Shown: positions 51,468-60,031 of the stretch, piece after piece
How positions within the stretch are numbered: the stretch's first letter is position 1
How the letters are laid out: each line of letters begins with the position of its first letter
Source of the DNA: Acidobacteriota bacterium
Lineage (GTDB): Bacteria; Acidobacteriota; Blastocatellia; Pyrinomonadales; Pyrinomonadaceae
Assembly: GCA_003223025.1 (NCBI GenBank)
Contig: QHXR01000004.1
Location: 62,001 to 126,000 of the forward strand
DNA: 64,000 nucleotides
Direction of reading: 5' to 3'
Position numbers and translations under genes: made by a program
The notes under the pieces: generated by a model
Databases searched by the model: none
The model's input: the letters and a program-made list of their open reading frames with translations, nothing else
Told to the model about the DNA's origin: nothing

Positions 51468-52151
51468 ACTGAACCCTGGAACGAAAAACTACTTCTTATC
51501 AGTTTTCGACTACTTGATCTTTCTCAACTCGTTCGTTGAATTAAATCTTGTTCGGGCGAACAAGCGACCCAATTTCCCTTGAAGTGTTTGAAAATTTAAC
51601 ACATACAAATTAGTGTGTAAAGCATTAACTTTTTTTGCTAAGCGCTTTGTTATCAGTATCCTACGAGCAGATGCTTCAAGTACGAAGTGAATCGTGCGCT
51701 TAAAGTGAACGGGTGGTGAACTCTTTTGACTGAATCCAAAAAGGTGCGGGTTCCACTCTGAAAAATGCTCGCTCATTTTTCATATTGTTTTTCGACCCGT
51801 TTCTCCGGCAGGCAGAAAATTAAGCGATGGCTTAATGCACGGTTCGCTCCATCAACTCGATCCTTGCCGAAGCGGGTGATCGAGTCACTTTCCGGCGTCA
51901 GCGGGCGTATCAAAAAGACCCCGGATTGACGTTATCAGTCTATTTGTGTCATTTTGCTTCATAAGGCTGACTATTTTCGCTCAGATCGATTAGAGCTAAA
52001 TGCAGCAACTGCACAGCTTACAAACCGCGTGGCAATACGGCCCTCGGGGCATAGGTATTGCTGACTAGTTTCGGTGCTGCTCGACACGATTTTCCTTATT
52101 CAATTCGAGATTTTGGGTATACGCAATTAATTGTGGGGATACATATATAAA
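51468..52151. other. long gene-free leader region before the Tes-like gene
   Basis: 684 bases with no supported ORF. A perfect 8-bp stem is seen at 51855-51862/51878-51885 (ACTCGATC with GATCGAGT). The last ~60 bases are AT-rich (ACATATATAAA right before the ATG). It is long for an intergenic region here and may hold the promoter and a structured leader of the radical SAM gene. No riboswitch class was recognised. Confidence 0.4.
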
Positions 52152-54182
52152 ATGAGACCAGTAAAACACTTCGAAAAGGGACTTACATACATCGCTAAAG
52201 GCGCTTTCAACGCGATCAAGTCCGTTAACCAGTTTAAGCCGAATCCTTCCTTCACACCGAAGTGGTCGGACAAGCCACTCCTCAAATCGTGGCAGAAATC
52301 GAAACCGACACTCGGTTTCCCCCGTCAAACGGATTCGCTTTGTCCGAACTGCGTGATCGAGGCCCGCGAGGAGATCCTCAGCGGAAAGCGTGAAGTTTCG
52401 GCTCTGATCAACGAGAACGTTGGTGAGATCAAGGCTCAGATCATCGAACGCGACGGCCAGGTCTGGATGATCAAAGATTGTCCGACGCACGGACATTTCG
52501 AAGACATGATGGCGATCGATTCGAAATTCCTGCAGCATATCGAATCCCTCTTCCCGGGTCGTGATATCGACGCTCACAATGACGAGAAGCTTCACAATCA
52601 CGGCACGTCGTCCGTCAAGTACGGCCGCGGTGCTGTGTTGACGGTCGATCTCACGAATCGCTGCAACATGATGTGCGATCCGTGCTTCATGGACGCGAAC
52701 CAGGTTGGATTCGTCCACGAGCTCTCGATGGAAGATGTTCAGGAGATCCTCGACAACGCCATCCAGATCAAGCCGCGTCGTCAGATGTCGGTGCAGTATT
52801 CGGGCGGTGAGCCGACGCTCAGCCCGTACTTCCTCGACGCTGTCCGCTATGCTCGCAAGGTTGGATACAACTCAGTGCAGGCTGCGACGAATGGTATCGA
52901 GTTCGCGAAGTCGAAAGAATTTTGCCGCGAAGCTGCTGAAGCCGGACTTCGATTCGTCTATCTTCAGTTTGACGGAATCGGTAACGATGCCAACTCGCAT
53001 CGCCAGATCGGAAACTTGTTCGATGTAAAACTTCGTGCGATCAACAACCTTCACGAAGCCGGCGTCGATATCATTCTTGTCACAACGCTGGTCAACGGTA
53101 TCAACAACGATCAGGTCGGAACGATCATCCGCTTCGCTCTCGAGAATCCGAAGAAAATTTCGTTCATCGCATTCCAGCCGGTCTCGTTCACCGGCCGCGA
53201 TGAGCTGATCACCGAACAGCGTCGCTTACAGCAGCGTTACACGCTTGCTCACCTTGCGCACGACGTTCATGACCAGGTCGGAATCACTGAACCTACACGT
53301 GACTGGTTCCCGCTTTCATTGATGGGAGCGTTTGCAGATTTCGCGGACGTCGTACACGGTCCGGAATCGGATTGGGGACAGGTAAGCTGCGGCTGCCACC
53401 CGAACTGCGGTGTCGGCACGGCGGTGATGGTCAACAAGGAAACGAAAGAGATGGCTCCGGTGCCGCAGTTCCTGAACATTCAGGGCCTCGTGACGGACAT
53501 GCAGCACATCACGGATACGAACCGCGGCAAGTGGTTTTCGAATCTCATGATGGGACTCGCTCTTCTCAAGAATTACAATCCGTACGGAGCTCCGCACTCG
53601 CTGACGCTTGGCGGCATCCTGAAGAAGTTCGACAAGTCGTTCGGACTCTCGGGTAAGGATTACGGAAAGGTCGGTCCGGATCGAACGATCGAAGACATCG
53701 AGAAGCGTCGTCAGGACCCGTGGAACTTCCTCTTCATCGCAGGCATGTGGTTCCAGGATCTTTTCAACTACGACTTCCGCCGCACCGAGATGTGCATCAT
53801 CCCGTACGGCACGCAGGAAGGCGAGATCTCGTTCTGTGCATACAACACCGGCATCGGCTGGAGAAACATCATCGAGCACATGCATCAGAACGCGACCGTC
53901 GCACAGTGGTACAAAGATCACGGCCGTCATGAAGTCTTTGCACGCGGTAAAGAAGTTGAGCTCGGCGACGCATCGCACAGCCTGATCCTCAATGAGGTCG
54001 ATCTTGCTCGTCCGAACAAGCCCGAGATGGAAGGACCGAAGACCGCTGCTGAGGAAATGCAGATGATGCGTAAGCTCTACAACCAGATGGTCCTCGAGAA
54101 GAACCAGATCAAGGGCGAGAATCTCGTCCAGATCGGCGGTATCAAGAAGTCGAAGGATAAAGAAATGGCGGTTGCTGAATAG
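52152..54182 (+). CDS. Tes-like radical SAM protein (probable membrane-spanning-lipid synthase)
   Basis: 676 residues from the ATG at 52152. The radical SAM cluster is C171-x3-C175-x2-C178 (CNMMCDPC) with SGGEPTL at ~219. An N-terminal rubredoxin-like site has C64/C67 and C110 (LCPNC, DCPTHGHFED). A further cluster, CGCHPNC, lies near residue 412, and two more Cys at ~548 and ~562. The stretches VDLTNRCN, QAATNGIEFAKS, YLQFDGI and FIAFQPVSFTGR match the archaeal tetraether synthase family (MJ0619-like), which joins lipid tails by C-C bonds. The role here is probably iso-diabolic-acid-type membrane-spanning lipid formation (inference). The C-terminal ~250 residues are longer than I recall for archaeal members. 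Confidence 0.85.
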   Translation: MRPVKHFEKGLTYIAKGAFNAIKSVNQFKPNPSFTPKWSDKPLLKSWQKSKPTLGFPRQTDSLCPNCVIEAREEILSGKREVSALINENVGEIKAQIIERDGQVWMIKDCPTHGHFEDMMAIDSKFLQHIESLFPGRDIDAHNDEKLHNHGTSSVKYGRGAVLTVDLTNRCNMMCDPCFMDANQVGFVHELSMEDVQEILDNAIQIKPRRQMSVQYSGGEPTLSPYFLDAVRYARKVGYNSVQAATNGIEFAKSKEFCREAAEAGLRFVYLQFDGIGNDANSHRQIGNLFDVKLRAINNLHEAGVDIILVTTLVNGINNDQVGTIIRFALENPKKISFIAFQPVSFTGRDELITEQRRLQQRYTLAHLAHDVHDQVGITEPTRDWFPLSLMGAFADFADVVHGPESDWGQVSCGCHPNCGVGTAVMVNKETKEMAPVPQFLNIQGLVTDMQHITDTNRGKWFSNLMMGLALLKNYNPYGAPHSLTLGGILKKFDKSFGLSGKDYGKVGPDRTIEDIEKRRQDPWNFLFIAGMWFQDLFNYDFRRTEMCIIPYGTQEGEISFCAYNTGIGWRNIIEHMHQNATVAQWYKDHGRHEVFARGKEVELGDASHSLILNEVDLARPNKPEMEGPKTAAEEMQMMRKLYNQMVLEKNQIKGENLVQIGGIKKSKDKEMAVAE

Positions 54183-54210
54183 TAAATAGCTAATCGTCGA
54201 TCGTAGATAG

Positions 54211-54238
54211 AAAAGCCCGCGAGCAATCGCGGGCTTTT
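54211..54238. terminator. bidirectional rho-independent terminator
   Basis: AAAGCCCGCGA pairs with TCGCGGGCTTT (stem 11 bp, short loop), with T run TTTTT on the plus strand and AAAA on the other side. It serves the Tes-like gene and the convergent minus-strand gene. Confidence 0.9.
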
Positions 54239-54281
54239 TCGTGTAGCTGAATGCCAATCGCTAATTGCTAATTGCTAGTCA

Positions 54282-54881
54282 CTAATTGCTAAATTGAAGC
54301 CACGGTTCAATGCGAGTATTTATCACGCCGTTCTCTGCGTAGATGACCAGTGTCGTTGGAATGAACTTCGGCTGTTCAACCCGCAGTGACGGACGTGGCT
54401 GAACGCGACGTTTAATAGCGGCAAGGTGGACGACATGCCGGAGCGGCCTCCGTCTGGGGCTCGACCGAATGGTATCGATCTCACGGCCCGCCGGTGCAAG
54501 AGTCGATGGAGAATAAACCTCAAAGGTAAACGGTTCTTCGGGTTGGTCCAGCTCTTCATTCGGCGTTACGACCGTAGCGACATCGAGGCCCTCTGCCGGG
54601 TCGTTGATCCCAACGAGGATCGCGCTCACGAGGACCAGTGCGATCATCACTAGAGCGGCGCTGCCTAACGTAAGGAAACGACGAAACCACAACGGCTGAG
54701 GCGTACGAAACGCTCCGAAACTTCGGCTAGAACGCCTCGCGCGAATTTCCGCTAACGTCAAGGGTTTCAAGACCTCGACCTCACCCGTCCGCCGTAGCAA
54801 TACTTCGCGCGGCGGATCCGATATGACATCTGCATCAGGCTTGACGACAAACTCGTCGAGGCTTTCGTCTGGTTTCCACAT
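54282..54881 (-). CDS. single-pass membrane protein of unknown function
   Basis: 199 residues. A cytosolic N-terminal ~65 residues (acidic start, then LTLAEIRARRSSRSFGAF), one membrane segment (~70-91, LTLGSAALVMIALVLVSAILVG), then an outer part rich in Pro, Arg and Glu. The C-terminus LVIYAENGVINTRIEPWLQF is beta-like. No domain recognised. The topology recalls anti-sigma or TonB-like anchors, but no key motif supports either. Confidence 0.7.
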   Translation of the reverse strand: MWKPDESLDEFVVKPDADVISDPPREVLLRRTGEVEVLKPLTLAEIRARRSSRSFGAFRTPQPLWFRRFLTLGSAALVMIALVLVSAILVGINDPAEGLDVATVVTPNEELDQPEEPFTFEVYSPSTLAPAGREIDTIRSSPRRRPLRHVVHLAAIKRRVQPRPSLRVEQPKFIPTTLVIYAENGVINTRIEPWLQFSN

Positions 54882-55070
54882 ACAACTTTGGCGGGTGGTT
54901 CTAGAAATGAACGCAGATCGATTGTAATAACTCGACTTTTATATGTCGAGTAATTTTTATCACCATTTCGGACATCCTCTATTCATATCGTGAAAACTTA
55001 CCCACGACATTTGTTCGCTTCTGTACATTTCTCCTCGGACGAAGTGGCAGAATCAGAACAGGAGACGTTT

Positions 55071-55649
55071 ATGAAAATACATTCTTTTCTACTGGCAATT
55101 ATTATGCTGACGATCGGCATGGCCGCATCTTCTGCGAGTGCGCAACGCGGAACGACAATTACCGGAACCGCGCTTATATACGGATACGGATTAAACACGC
55201 GCACAATCTCGCGGCCGTTTACGATGACGATCAATGGACGCACCTCTGAAGCCGACGCGACGAGATATTTGCAAACGCTTCAGCGTGACGGCCAGGACGA
55301 TTTCGCAAAACAGATCGACCGGAATGATCTCGGACGATTTTCATTCAGCGGTCAGGTCGGGCTTCCGATCAATGCGATACTTGTCGATCGCGACGGCGAC
55401 GACACGCGGATCCGCGCAGTCTTCAAGCGATGGGTAGGCTTTGGTGAATTACGGCGCGGCTACCGTTCGGTCGATTATCCGTTTACGTATGTCGAGATCC
55501 GCATCGACCAGAACGGCCGCGGCGAAGGTACGATCATACCGGCGGCTCGAGTCCGCGCTCGTGGGTCGAACACGTTGGAAGTCGAAGACTTTGGAACATT
55601 CCCAGGACGTCTGATGGGCGTCCGTCTGCGCGGAGGGCGATTGGAGTAA
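55071..55649 (+). CDS. exported protein of unknown function
   Basis: 192 residues from the ATG at 55071, which has AGGAG 8 bases upstream and starts a signal peptide (MKIHSFLLAIIMLTIGMAASSASA). The mature part is a beta-rich domain (TTITGTALIYGYGLNTRTIS, then GRFSFSGQVGLP) without known match, with a basic C-terminus (RLMGVRLRGGRLE). Single gene between two terminators. Confidence 0.72.
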   Translation: MKIHSFLLAIIMLTIGMAASSASAQRGTTITGTALIYGYGLNTRTISRPFTMTINGRTSEADATRYLQTLQRDGQDDFAKQIDRNDLGRFSFSGQVGLPINAILVDRDGDDTRIRAVFKRWVGFGELRRGYRSVDYPFTYVEIRIDQNGRGEGTIIPAARVRARGSNTLEVEDFGTFPGRLMGVRLRGGRLE

Positions 55650-55664
55650 ACGTGGGAAGTCAAA

Positions 55665-55696
55665 TAGAAAGCCCGCGACCATCGCGGGCTTTCTAT
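55665..55696 (+). terminator. rho-independent terminator
   Basis: TAGAAAGCCCGCGA pairs with TCGCGGGCTTTCTA, 14 bp, followed by a short T run. It is 15 bases after the stop at 55649 and also faces the convergent gene ending at 55717. Confidence 0.88.
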
Positions 55697-55716
55697 TTAC
55701 GATTCACGATTTACTT

Positions 55717-55896
55717 TCACTCGTCCTTCAGCATGCCGCGGAGTTGCTCGCGAAATTCCGGAGTGTCTTCGTGGCCGTGCGTCGCCGCTGCATGAGCCGC
55801 CGCAACATCAAGCACTTCATCTTCGGTACCGGAGATCTTAACCGAGCAATTGTTGTCGCTTGGATACTCACTGCAGTCGATAAACTTTCGTCCCAT
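55717..55896 (-). CDS. DUF1059 family protein
   Basis: 59 residues from the ATG at 55896, which has AAGGAGGAA 9 bases upstream; the open frame extends to 55995 but upstream codons look non-coding. MGRKFIDCSEYPSDNNCSVK and the following EVLDVAAAHAAATHGH fit DUF1059, a small, probably metal-binding (two Cys, His-rich) cytosolic family of unknown function. Short, but the start signals are good. Confidence 0.85.
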   Translation of the reverse strand: MGRKFIDCSEYPSDNNCSVKISGTEDEVLDVAAAHAAATHGHEDTPEFREQLRGMLKDE

Positions 55897-55991
55897 ATCG
55901 ATTCCTCCTTTTTGTAATTTGCGGGCCGAATTATAGCAGAGCGATTTCAAAGTTACCGTTTCTTTTTTTGTTTCATGTAGGCGGCCAGCCC

Positions 55992-57116
55992 TCACTCCCC
56001 GCCCGGCAATAGAAGATCCAGGACCGCGAGTTGATCGGCATATATATAATGAACGAACTTCGTCGAATCGAGCCGCTGCGCTTTTTCAAAAAGTCGCTTA
56101 TGTTCGTCGGCGTTTTTTTTCTCGCCGGTCGTTCGATGCAATGCGAGATGATCGAGCGCTTTTTGATACGAGATCCACGCGAGTTTGTCATCCTTGCTCG
56201 CAATGTTGATCTCGCCTTCACTCATCAACAATCGGTTGAGTAATGGATAAGGATTGTCACCGAGATCGCGGAGCACTGGATCGGTCAGGATCTTCTTCCC
56301 GTAATCGTGAAAGAAAAGCGCAAGCTCGGGATCGACGGATCTCGAGATCTCACCGAAATCCATGACGATGTTTACCTGATTGAAGTAGAGAACCTTCGCG
56401 GCTCCGCTCTGCTCGGAAGCTTCGCTGATCAGTAACTTCCGTGCCTCCGCATCCGGCTCGAGAAGAGCCTTCATGTAGAGGGCATATCCGAGACCGTGAA
56501 ATCCGCGAAAGCCGTGCGGATCGACCTCCGTCAATTTTCGAAAGAGGCGTTCCATCTCGGACAGGTCGCCATGAACGCCCTGGTAATAATGCCAACCCAA
56601 CGTGTAGAGAGCATCGGGATAATCCGGCTTGTGTTCGAGAGCCGAGCGATAATACTGAACCGCTTTCGGAACATCGGAGATGCGCATGTACAGATCGCCG
56701 AGATACTTGTCGATGATGTGGAGATGCTGCTCGCGTTTAAGACTTTCGTTCTCCGTGATGCGTCGATGGATCGCGAATCCGATGGCGGGATCCGCAGTCG
56801 GCGATGCGATGTTGATAAAAAGATTTGCCAGATATTTTCCGTTGACCGCCGTCTGATCTTCCGCCGAGAGCTTGAGCGACTCTTCGAACTCTGCACGCGC
56901 GTCCGTAAAATGCCCCGTCTCGATCAGCGAATAACCAACCGAATTATGAAAACGGATGCGATCGCGTCGAAGCTTGATCGCTCGTTGCTGGTCCCACGGA
57001 TTGACGCGAAAGACGATCATGTACGAGAGCGTTAAAACCACCGACGCGACAAGCGTTATCAGAAACCAGTAGTCCTTTGTCGCTTTAAGAATGGTGTCGA
57101 GGAAAGATTGGTCCAT
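55992..57116 (-). CDS. membrane-anchored TPR-repeat protein
   Basis: 374 residues. One N-terminal membrane segment (~17-36, WFLITLVASVVLTLSYMIVF), then a helical domain. TPR-type units are visible as FHNSVGYSLIETGHFTDARAEF, KYLGDLYMRISDVPKAVQYY and ALYTLGWHYYQGVHGDLSEM. These offer protein-binding surfaces, with the soluble part outside or inside depending on topology. Partner unknown. It lies between the DUF1059 gene and a channel gene on the same strand, separated from the latter by repeats. Confidence 0.82.
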   Translation of the reverse strand: MDQSFLDTILKATKDYWFLITLVASVVLTLSYMIVFRVNPWDQQRAIKLRRDRIRFHNSVGYSLIETGHFTDARAEFEESLKLSAEDQTAVNGKYLANLFINIASPTADPAIGFAIHRRITENESLKREQHLHIIDKYLGDLYMRISDVPKAVQYYRSALEHKPDYPDALYTLGWHYYQGVHGDLSEMERLFRKLTEVDPHGFRGFHGLGYALYMKALLEPDAEARKLLISEASEQSGAAKVLYFNQVNIVMDFGEISRSVDPELALFFHDYGKKILTDPVLRDLGDNPYPLLNRLLMSEGEINIASKDDKLAWISYQKALDHLALHRTTGEKKNADEHKRLFEKAQRLDSTKFVHYIYADQLAVLDLLLPGGE

Positions 57117-57237
57117 CGCTTAGTCCGTAGTCCCTGGTCCCTGGTCTCAGGGTCCCAAATCTCAAATTGTCGTAGCCTTTTTCCGGTCTCTTGTCTCGCG
57201 TCTCCTGTCTCCTATCTCCCGTCTCTGTCTTCTTCCG
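57117..57237. repeat. low-complexity GTCTC-rich repeat
   Basis: Short irregular units (GTCTCTTGTCTCGCGTCTCC, GTCTCCTATCTCCCGTCTC) fill 57186-57231, preceded by GTCCCTGGTCCCTGGTCTC. It separates two co-directional genes. Confidence 0.7.
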
Positions 57238-57825
57238 TCACGCTTCTCCAGTCTCGATCTTCTTCTCGATCCTTCGATCTGGCACGAGCCACATCAGCGC
57301 GACCGTAGCATAGAGCACGTGAGAGATCGTCTGATGTATAAACGCGCTTCCGATCGCAACGATGTATATCACGATCGAGATCTTTCCCTTAAAGTCATTT
57401 CCGATCGCCTGGGCGAGCAGAGCGTTTTCGCCGTGATGATGACGGACGATGGTCGTCTGCAAGATCGTGTAAGCGATAGCGGAGCATAAGAGCACGACCC
57501 CGTAGATCGCCGTCGGCAGCGGAGCAAAATGATTTTCGCCCATCCAACCCGTTACGAACGGAACAAGCGAAAGCCAGAACAGGAGATGCATGTTCGCCCA
57601 TAGCACTTTTCCATTCACGCTTTTCGTCGCCTGAAACATATGGTGATGATTGTTCCAGTAGATCCCGAGATATATGAAACTCAGAAGGTATGTCAGAAAG
57701 ATCGGCAGCAGAGGCGTGATCGCCTCAAGATCGGTGCCGTGCGGGATCTTCAACTCAAGGACCATGATGGTCATCAGGATCGCGATGACGGCGTCTGAGA
57801 AAGCTTCGAGGCGAGTGGAATTCAT
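57238..57825 (-). CDS. TMEM175-type (DUF1211) potassium channel
   Basis: 195 residues. The start MNSTRLEAFSDAVIAILMTI holds the RxxxFSD selectivity motif of TMEM175. About six hydrophobic segments follow, with a HxxHH cluster (NNHHHMF) in the second region as in bacterial members. Bacterial TMEM175 are tetrameric K+ channels without the P-loop. Start, length and motif agree. Repeats flank the gene on both sides. Confidence 0.9.
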   Translation of the reverse strand: MNSTRLEAFSDAVIAILMTIMVLELKIPHGTDLEAITPLLPIFLTYLLSFIYLGIYWNNHHHMFQATKSVNGKVLWANMHLLFWLSLVPFVTGWMGENHFAPLPTAIYGVVLLCSAIAYTILQTTIVRHHHGENALLAQAIGNDFKGKISIVIYIVAIGSAFIHQTISHVLYATVALMWLVPDRRIEKKIETGEA

Positions 57826-57844
57826 TGCTCGGGATTATAAAGCA

Positions 57845-57973
57845 GTCTGTCGAGTCTATCGAGTCTGTGGAGTCTATCGAGTCTGTTGAGTCTATCGAGT
57901 CTGGCGAGTCTATCGAGTCGGCAGTCTTGCAAACGACAGACTCGATAGACTCGCGACAGACTCGCTAGACTCA
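57845..57973. repeat. 9-bp tandem repeat with inverted copy
   Basis: About eight units of 9 bp alternate GAGTCTATC and GAGTCTGT(C/G/T) (57850-57919). After a short unique piece (TTGCAAACG) inverted units GACAGACTCGATAGACTC follow up to 57973. The whole can fold into a long stem-loop. Confidence 0.88.
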
Positions 57974-58054
57974 GGATTCGAAATGTGTCATATTTCGCCG
58001 CATCCACAGCTTTTTTTGGTAGTAGAAGTCAGATAAAACTTTGAGGAGACCTAT

Positions 58055-59137
58055 ATGAAAACAATAATGAAATTATCGCTGTTTGCACTCGCAGCGTTCG
58101 CGTTGGTCGGTTGCACGCCGCCGGCGAACACAAATACAAATGCCGCAGCGAACACAAATGCAAACGTGGCTGCAAAGCCCGCGGGTCCGACCGCCGAGTC
58201 GCTTATGGCACTGGAGAACAAGGCCTGGGAAGCATACAAGAACAAAGACGGAAAATATTTCGAAGGCTTCCTCGGCGACAACATGATCAGCGGAGTTGGG
58301 AAAGAAGCAGAGACCAGAGCCCAGGTCGTGAAAATGATCACCGAGAACAAAGAAGAAGTAAAGAACTTCACGCTTTCAGATCCGCACGTTACGCCCGTCG
58401 GTGCTGACACCGCTGTGCTGACTTACAAAGCGACCGTCGAAGGAACCGATAACGGTAAACCGCTTACGAGCCCGCTGGTCGTTGCTACGATATTTACGCG
58501 CAGCGGATCGGATTGGAAAGCGATCTATCACAACGAGGTTGGCGTCAAAGAAGCTCCGAAATCAGAGTCCGATCTGAGCGCCAAAACTGACGCGAAGAAG
58601 GACGCTGGTGCGCCGGACAAGAAGGCAGCTCCGGAAGCGAAACCGGAAGCAAAAGAAGAGAAGGCGGCCCCGGCAGCGAACCCGGCTGCTTCGGCGAAAC
58701 CTGCCGCTGCCAACACTGCGAATTCAAATTCGAACGCTGCGGCTTCATCGCCTGACGCCGCGTTGACCGATGCTTTGATGGCAGTTGAAAAGAAAGGCTG
58801 GGAAGGCTGGAAGGCAAAGGATCCGAAGGCTCTCGACGAAGTGACGGCGAAAGAGTTCGCGTTCGTGAATGCGGAAGGCTGGATCGCTCTGAGCAAGGCC
58901 GATGCGATGAAGATGTGGACGACCGATAATCCGTGCAACGCATCGAGCGTAAGTGTCTCCGACGGAAAGGCGACGTCCATCGGAAAAGACGTGGCCGTTC
59001 TCGTCGCGAAAGGAACTGCGGTTGGTACCTGCGGCGACATGAAGCTCGCACCGCTGTGGAGCACGACTGTCTTCGTCAAAGAAGGCGACATGTGGAAAGC
59101 GGCGTACATTTTCGAGACGCCGGTAGGCAAAATGTAG
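58055..59137 (+). CDS. lipoprotein with two SnoaL/DUF4440-like domains
   Basis: 360 residues. The lipobox ALVGC gives a lipid-anchored Cys at ~21, followed by an Asn/Ala/Thr linker. Domain 1 (~45-170) and domain 2 (~245-358) share ALxxxENKAWEAYKNKD / AVEKKGWEGWKAKD starts and VAVLVAKGT-type strands, so they are repeats of an NTF2-like (SnoaL/DUF4440) fold. A Lys/Ala/Pro/Glu linker (~175-240) separates them. GAGGAG lies 8 bases before the ATG. The function is unknown; catalytic residues are not evident. Confidence 0.85.
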   Translation: MKTIMKLSLFALAAFALVGCTPPANTNTNAAANTNANVAAKPAGPTAESLMALENKAWEAYKNKDGKYFEGFLGDNMISGVGKEAETRAQVVKMITENKEEVKNFTLSDPHVTPVGADTAVLTYKATVEGTDNGKPLTSPLVVATIFTRSGSDWKAIYHNEVGVKEAPKSESDLSAKTDAKKDAGAPDKKAAPEAKPEAKEEKAAPAANPAASAKPAAANTANSNSNAAASSPDAALTDALMAVEKKGWEGWKAKDPKALDEVTAKEFAFVNAEGWIALSKADAMKMWTTDNPCNASSVSVSDGKATSIGKDVAVLVAKGTAVGTCGDMKLAPLWSTTVFVKEGDMWKAAYIFETPVGKM

Positions 59138-59153
59138 TTCGACTTCGTTGGTT

Positions 59154-59194
59154 TTTTCCGTGGCCGACTTTTATTTCAAGTGGGCCACGGAAAA
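59154..59194. repeat. CCGTGGCC palindrome
   Basis: TTTTCCGTGGCC and GGCCACGGAAAA pair perfectly over 12 bp around a 17-base loop. It starts 17 bases after the lipoprotein stop, so it may also serve as terminator. Similar arms occur at 16064-16150. Confidence 0.75.
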
Positions 59195-59398
59195 TCAGAC
59201 CTCGGTTCCCTGCAGTCCTTTCGCAGAATTCCTTTCCGCTTTTCTTTCTCCGCACCTCATCACACCGCCGATAAAAGCTCTGAACCTCTTATGTAGGTTT
59301 CGGCATTCCCTTCCGCAGTTTCGACGAGAGGCGAGTGGAAATGTAATCGGGATTACTGTAATTCTTCCGGGAAACCGCGAGATTAAAGGTAAGAAAAA

Positions 59399-59929
59399 AT
59401 GACGAATGCTGCTCTTGTACTTCTCGTTGCTCTCACGGCCACGATATATACAAGTGCGCAGACGAGGACGCTGACGGAGACGGAGACAGTCGCGGAGAGC
59501 TTCCTTCCCAAAGAGCTCGGGGCTGCGCTTGGCCGTTACGAATTGAACGCTCCGCACGGATCCGAGAACGTCGACTTCGAATTCTTTCGCCTGTTGAAAC
59601 TTCCAAGCCAGGACGTTCATCATCCCAAACATAGCCGCGATGGAAGCGTGCCTATCAGCGGATCGCTAGTGACGACCGATGGAACTTTCTACCCGTTCCG
59701 TACGGCGTCGTTGAGAACGCGCGCAACGGGTGAGTATGAGGATATCGAATTCGTAACGACGATGATCCACGGAGTCACCTACCAATTCAAGGGGAAATTC
59801 CTGGAGAAGATCGTTCAGGAAAAACATGGCGGCCCTTATACCGATCTTCGCGGTGTTATTACCAAGAACGAAAAAGGAAAACTCACGTCCAGCAAATCTC
59901 TGCCTTTCTCTGCATTCCCCGAGCTATAG
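59399..59929 (+). CDS. exported protein of unknown function
   Basis: 176 residues with a signal peptide (MTNAALVLLVALTATIYTSA). The mature domain (FLPKELGAALGRYEL..., VPISGSLVTTDGTFYPF..., VTYQFKGKFLEKIV) is beta-rich and unrecognised. AAAGGTAAG precedes the ATG. It is followed 100 bases later by a hydrolase gene on the same strand. Confidence 0.72.
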   Translation: MTNAALVLLVALTATIYTSAQTRTLTETETVAESFLPKELGAALGRYELNAPHGSENVDFEFFRLLKLPSQDVHHPKHSRDGSVPISGSLVTTDGTFYPFRTASLRTRATGEYEDIEFVTTMIHGVTYQFKGKFLEKIVQEKHGGPYTDLRGVITKNEKGKLTSSKSLPFSAFPEL

Positions 59930-60031
59930 CGGCTCGAGCCACCTGCGTCATAAAAGATCCTACCGCGGTGTTCTTTTTTTTGGGACTATAACCGCTGCAG
60001 ATTCTCATTGGACACATCTGAAGTACATAGC

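Noticed and set aside
53316-54257. Minus-strand ORF of 313 codons antisense to the Tes-like gene
   Set aside because: It runs through the terminator and lies antisense to a conserved radical SAM protein; composition is that of a shadow frame.
57845-57973. 9-bp tandem repeat as a CRISPR array
   Set aside because: Units are contiguous and only 9 bp long, without spacers; no cas genes are near.
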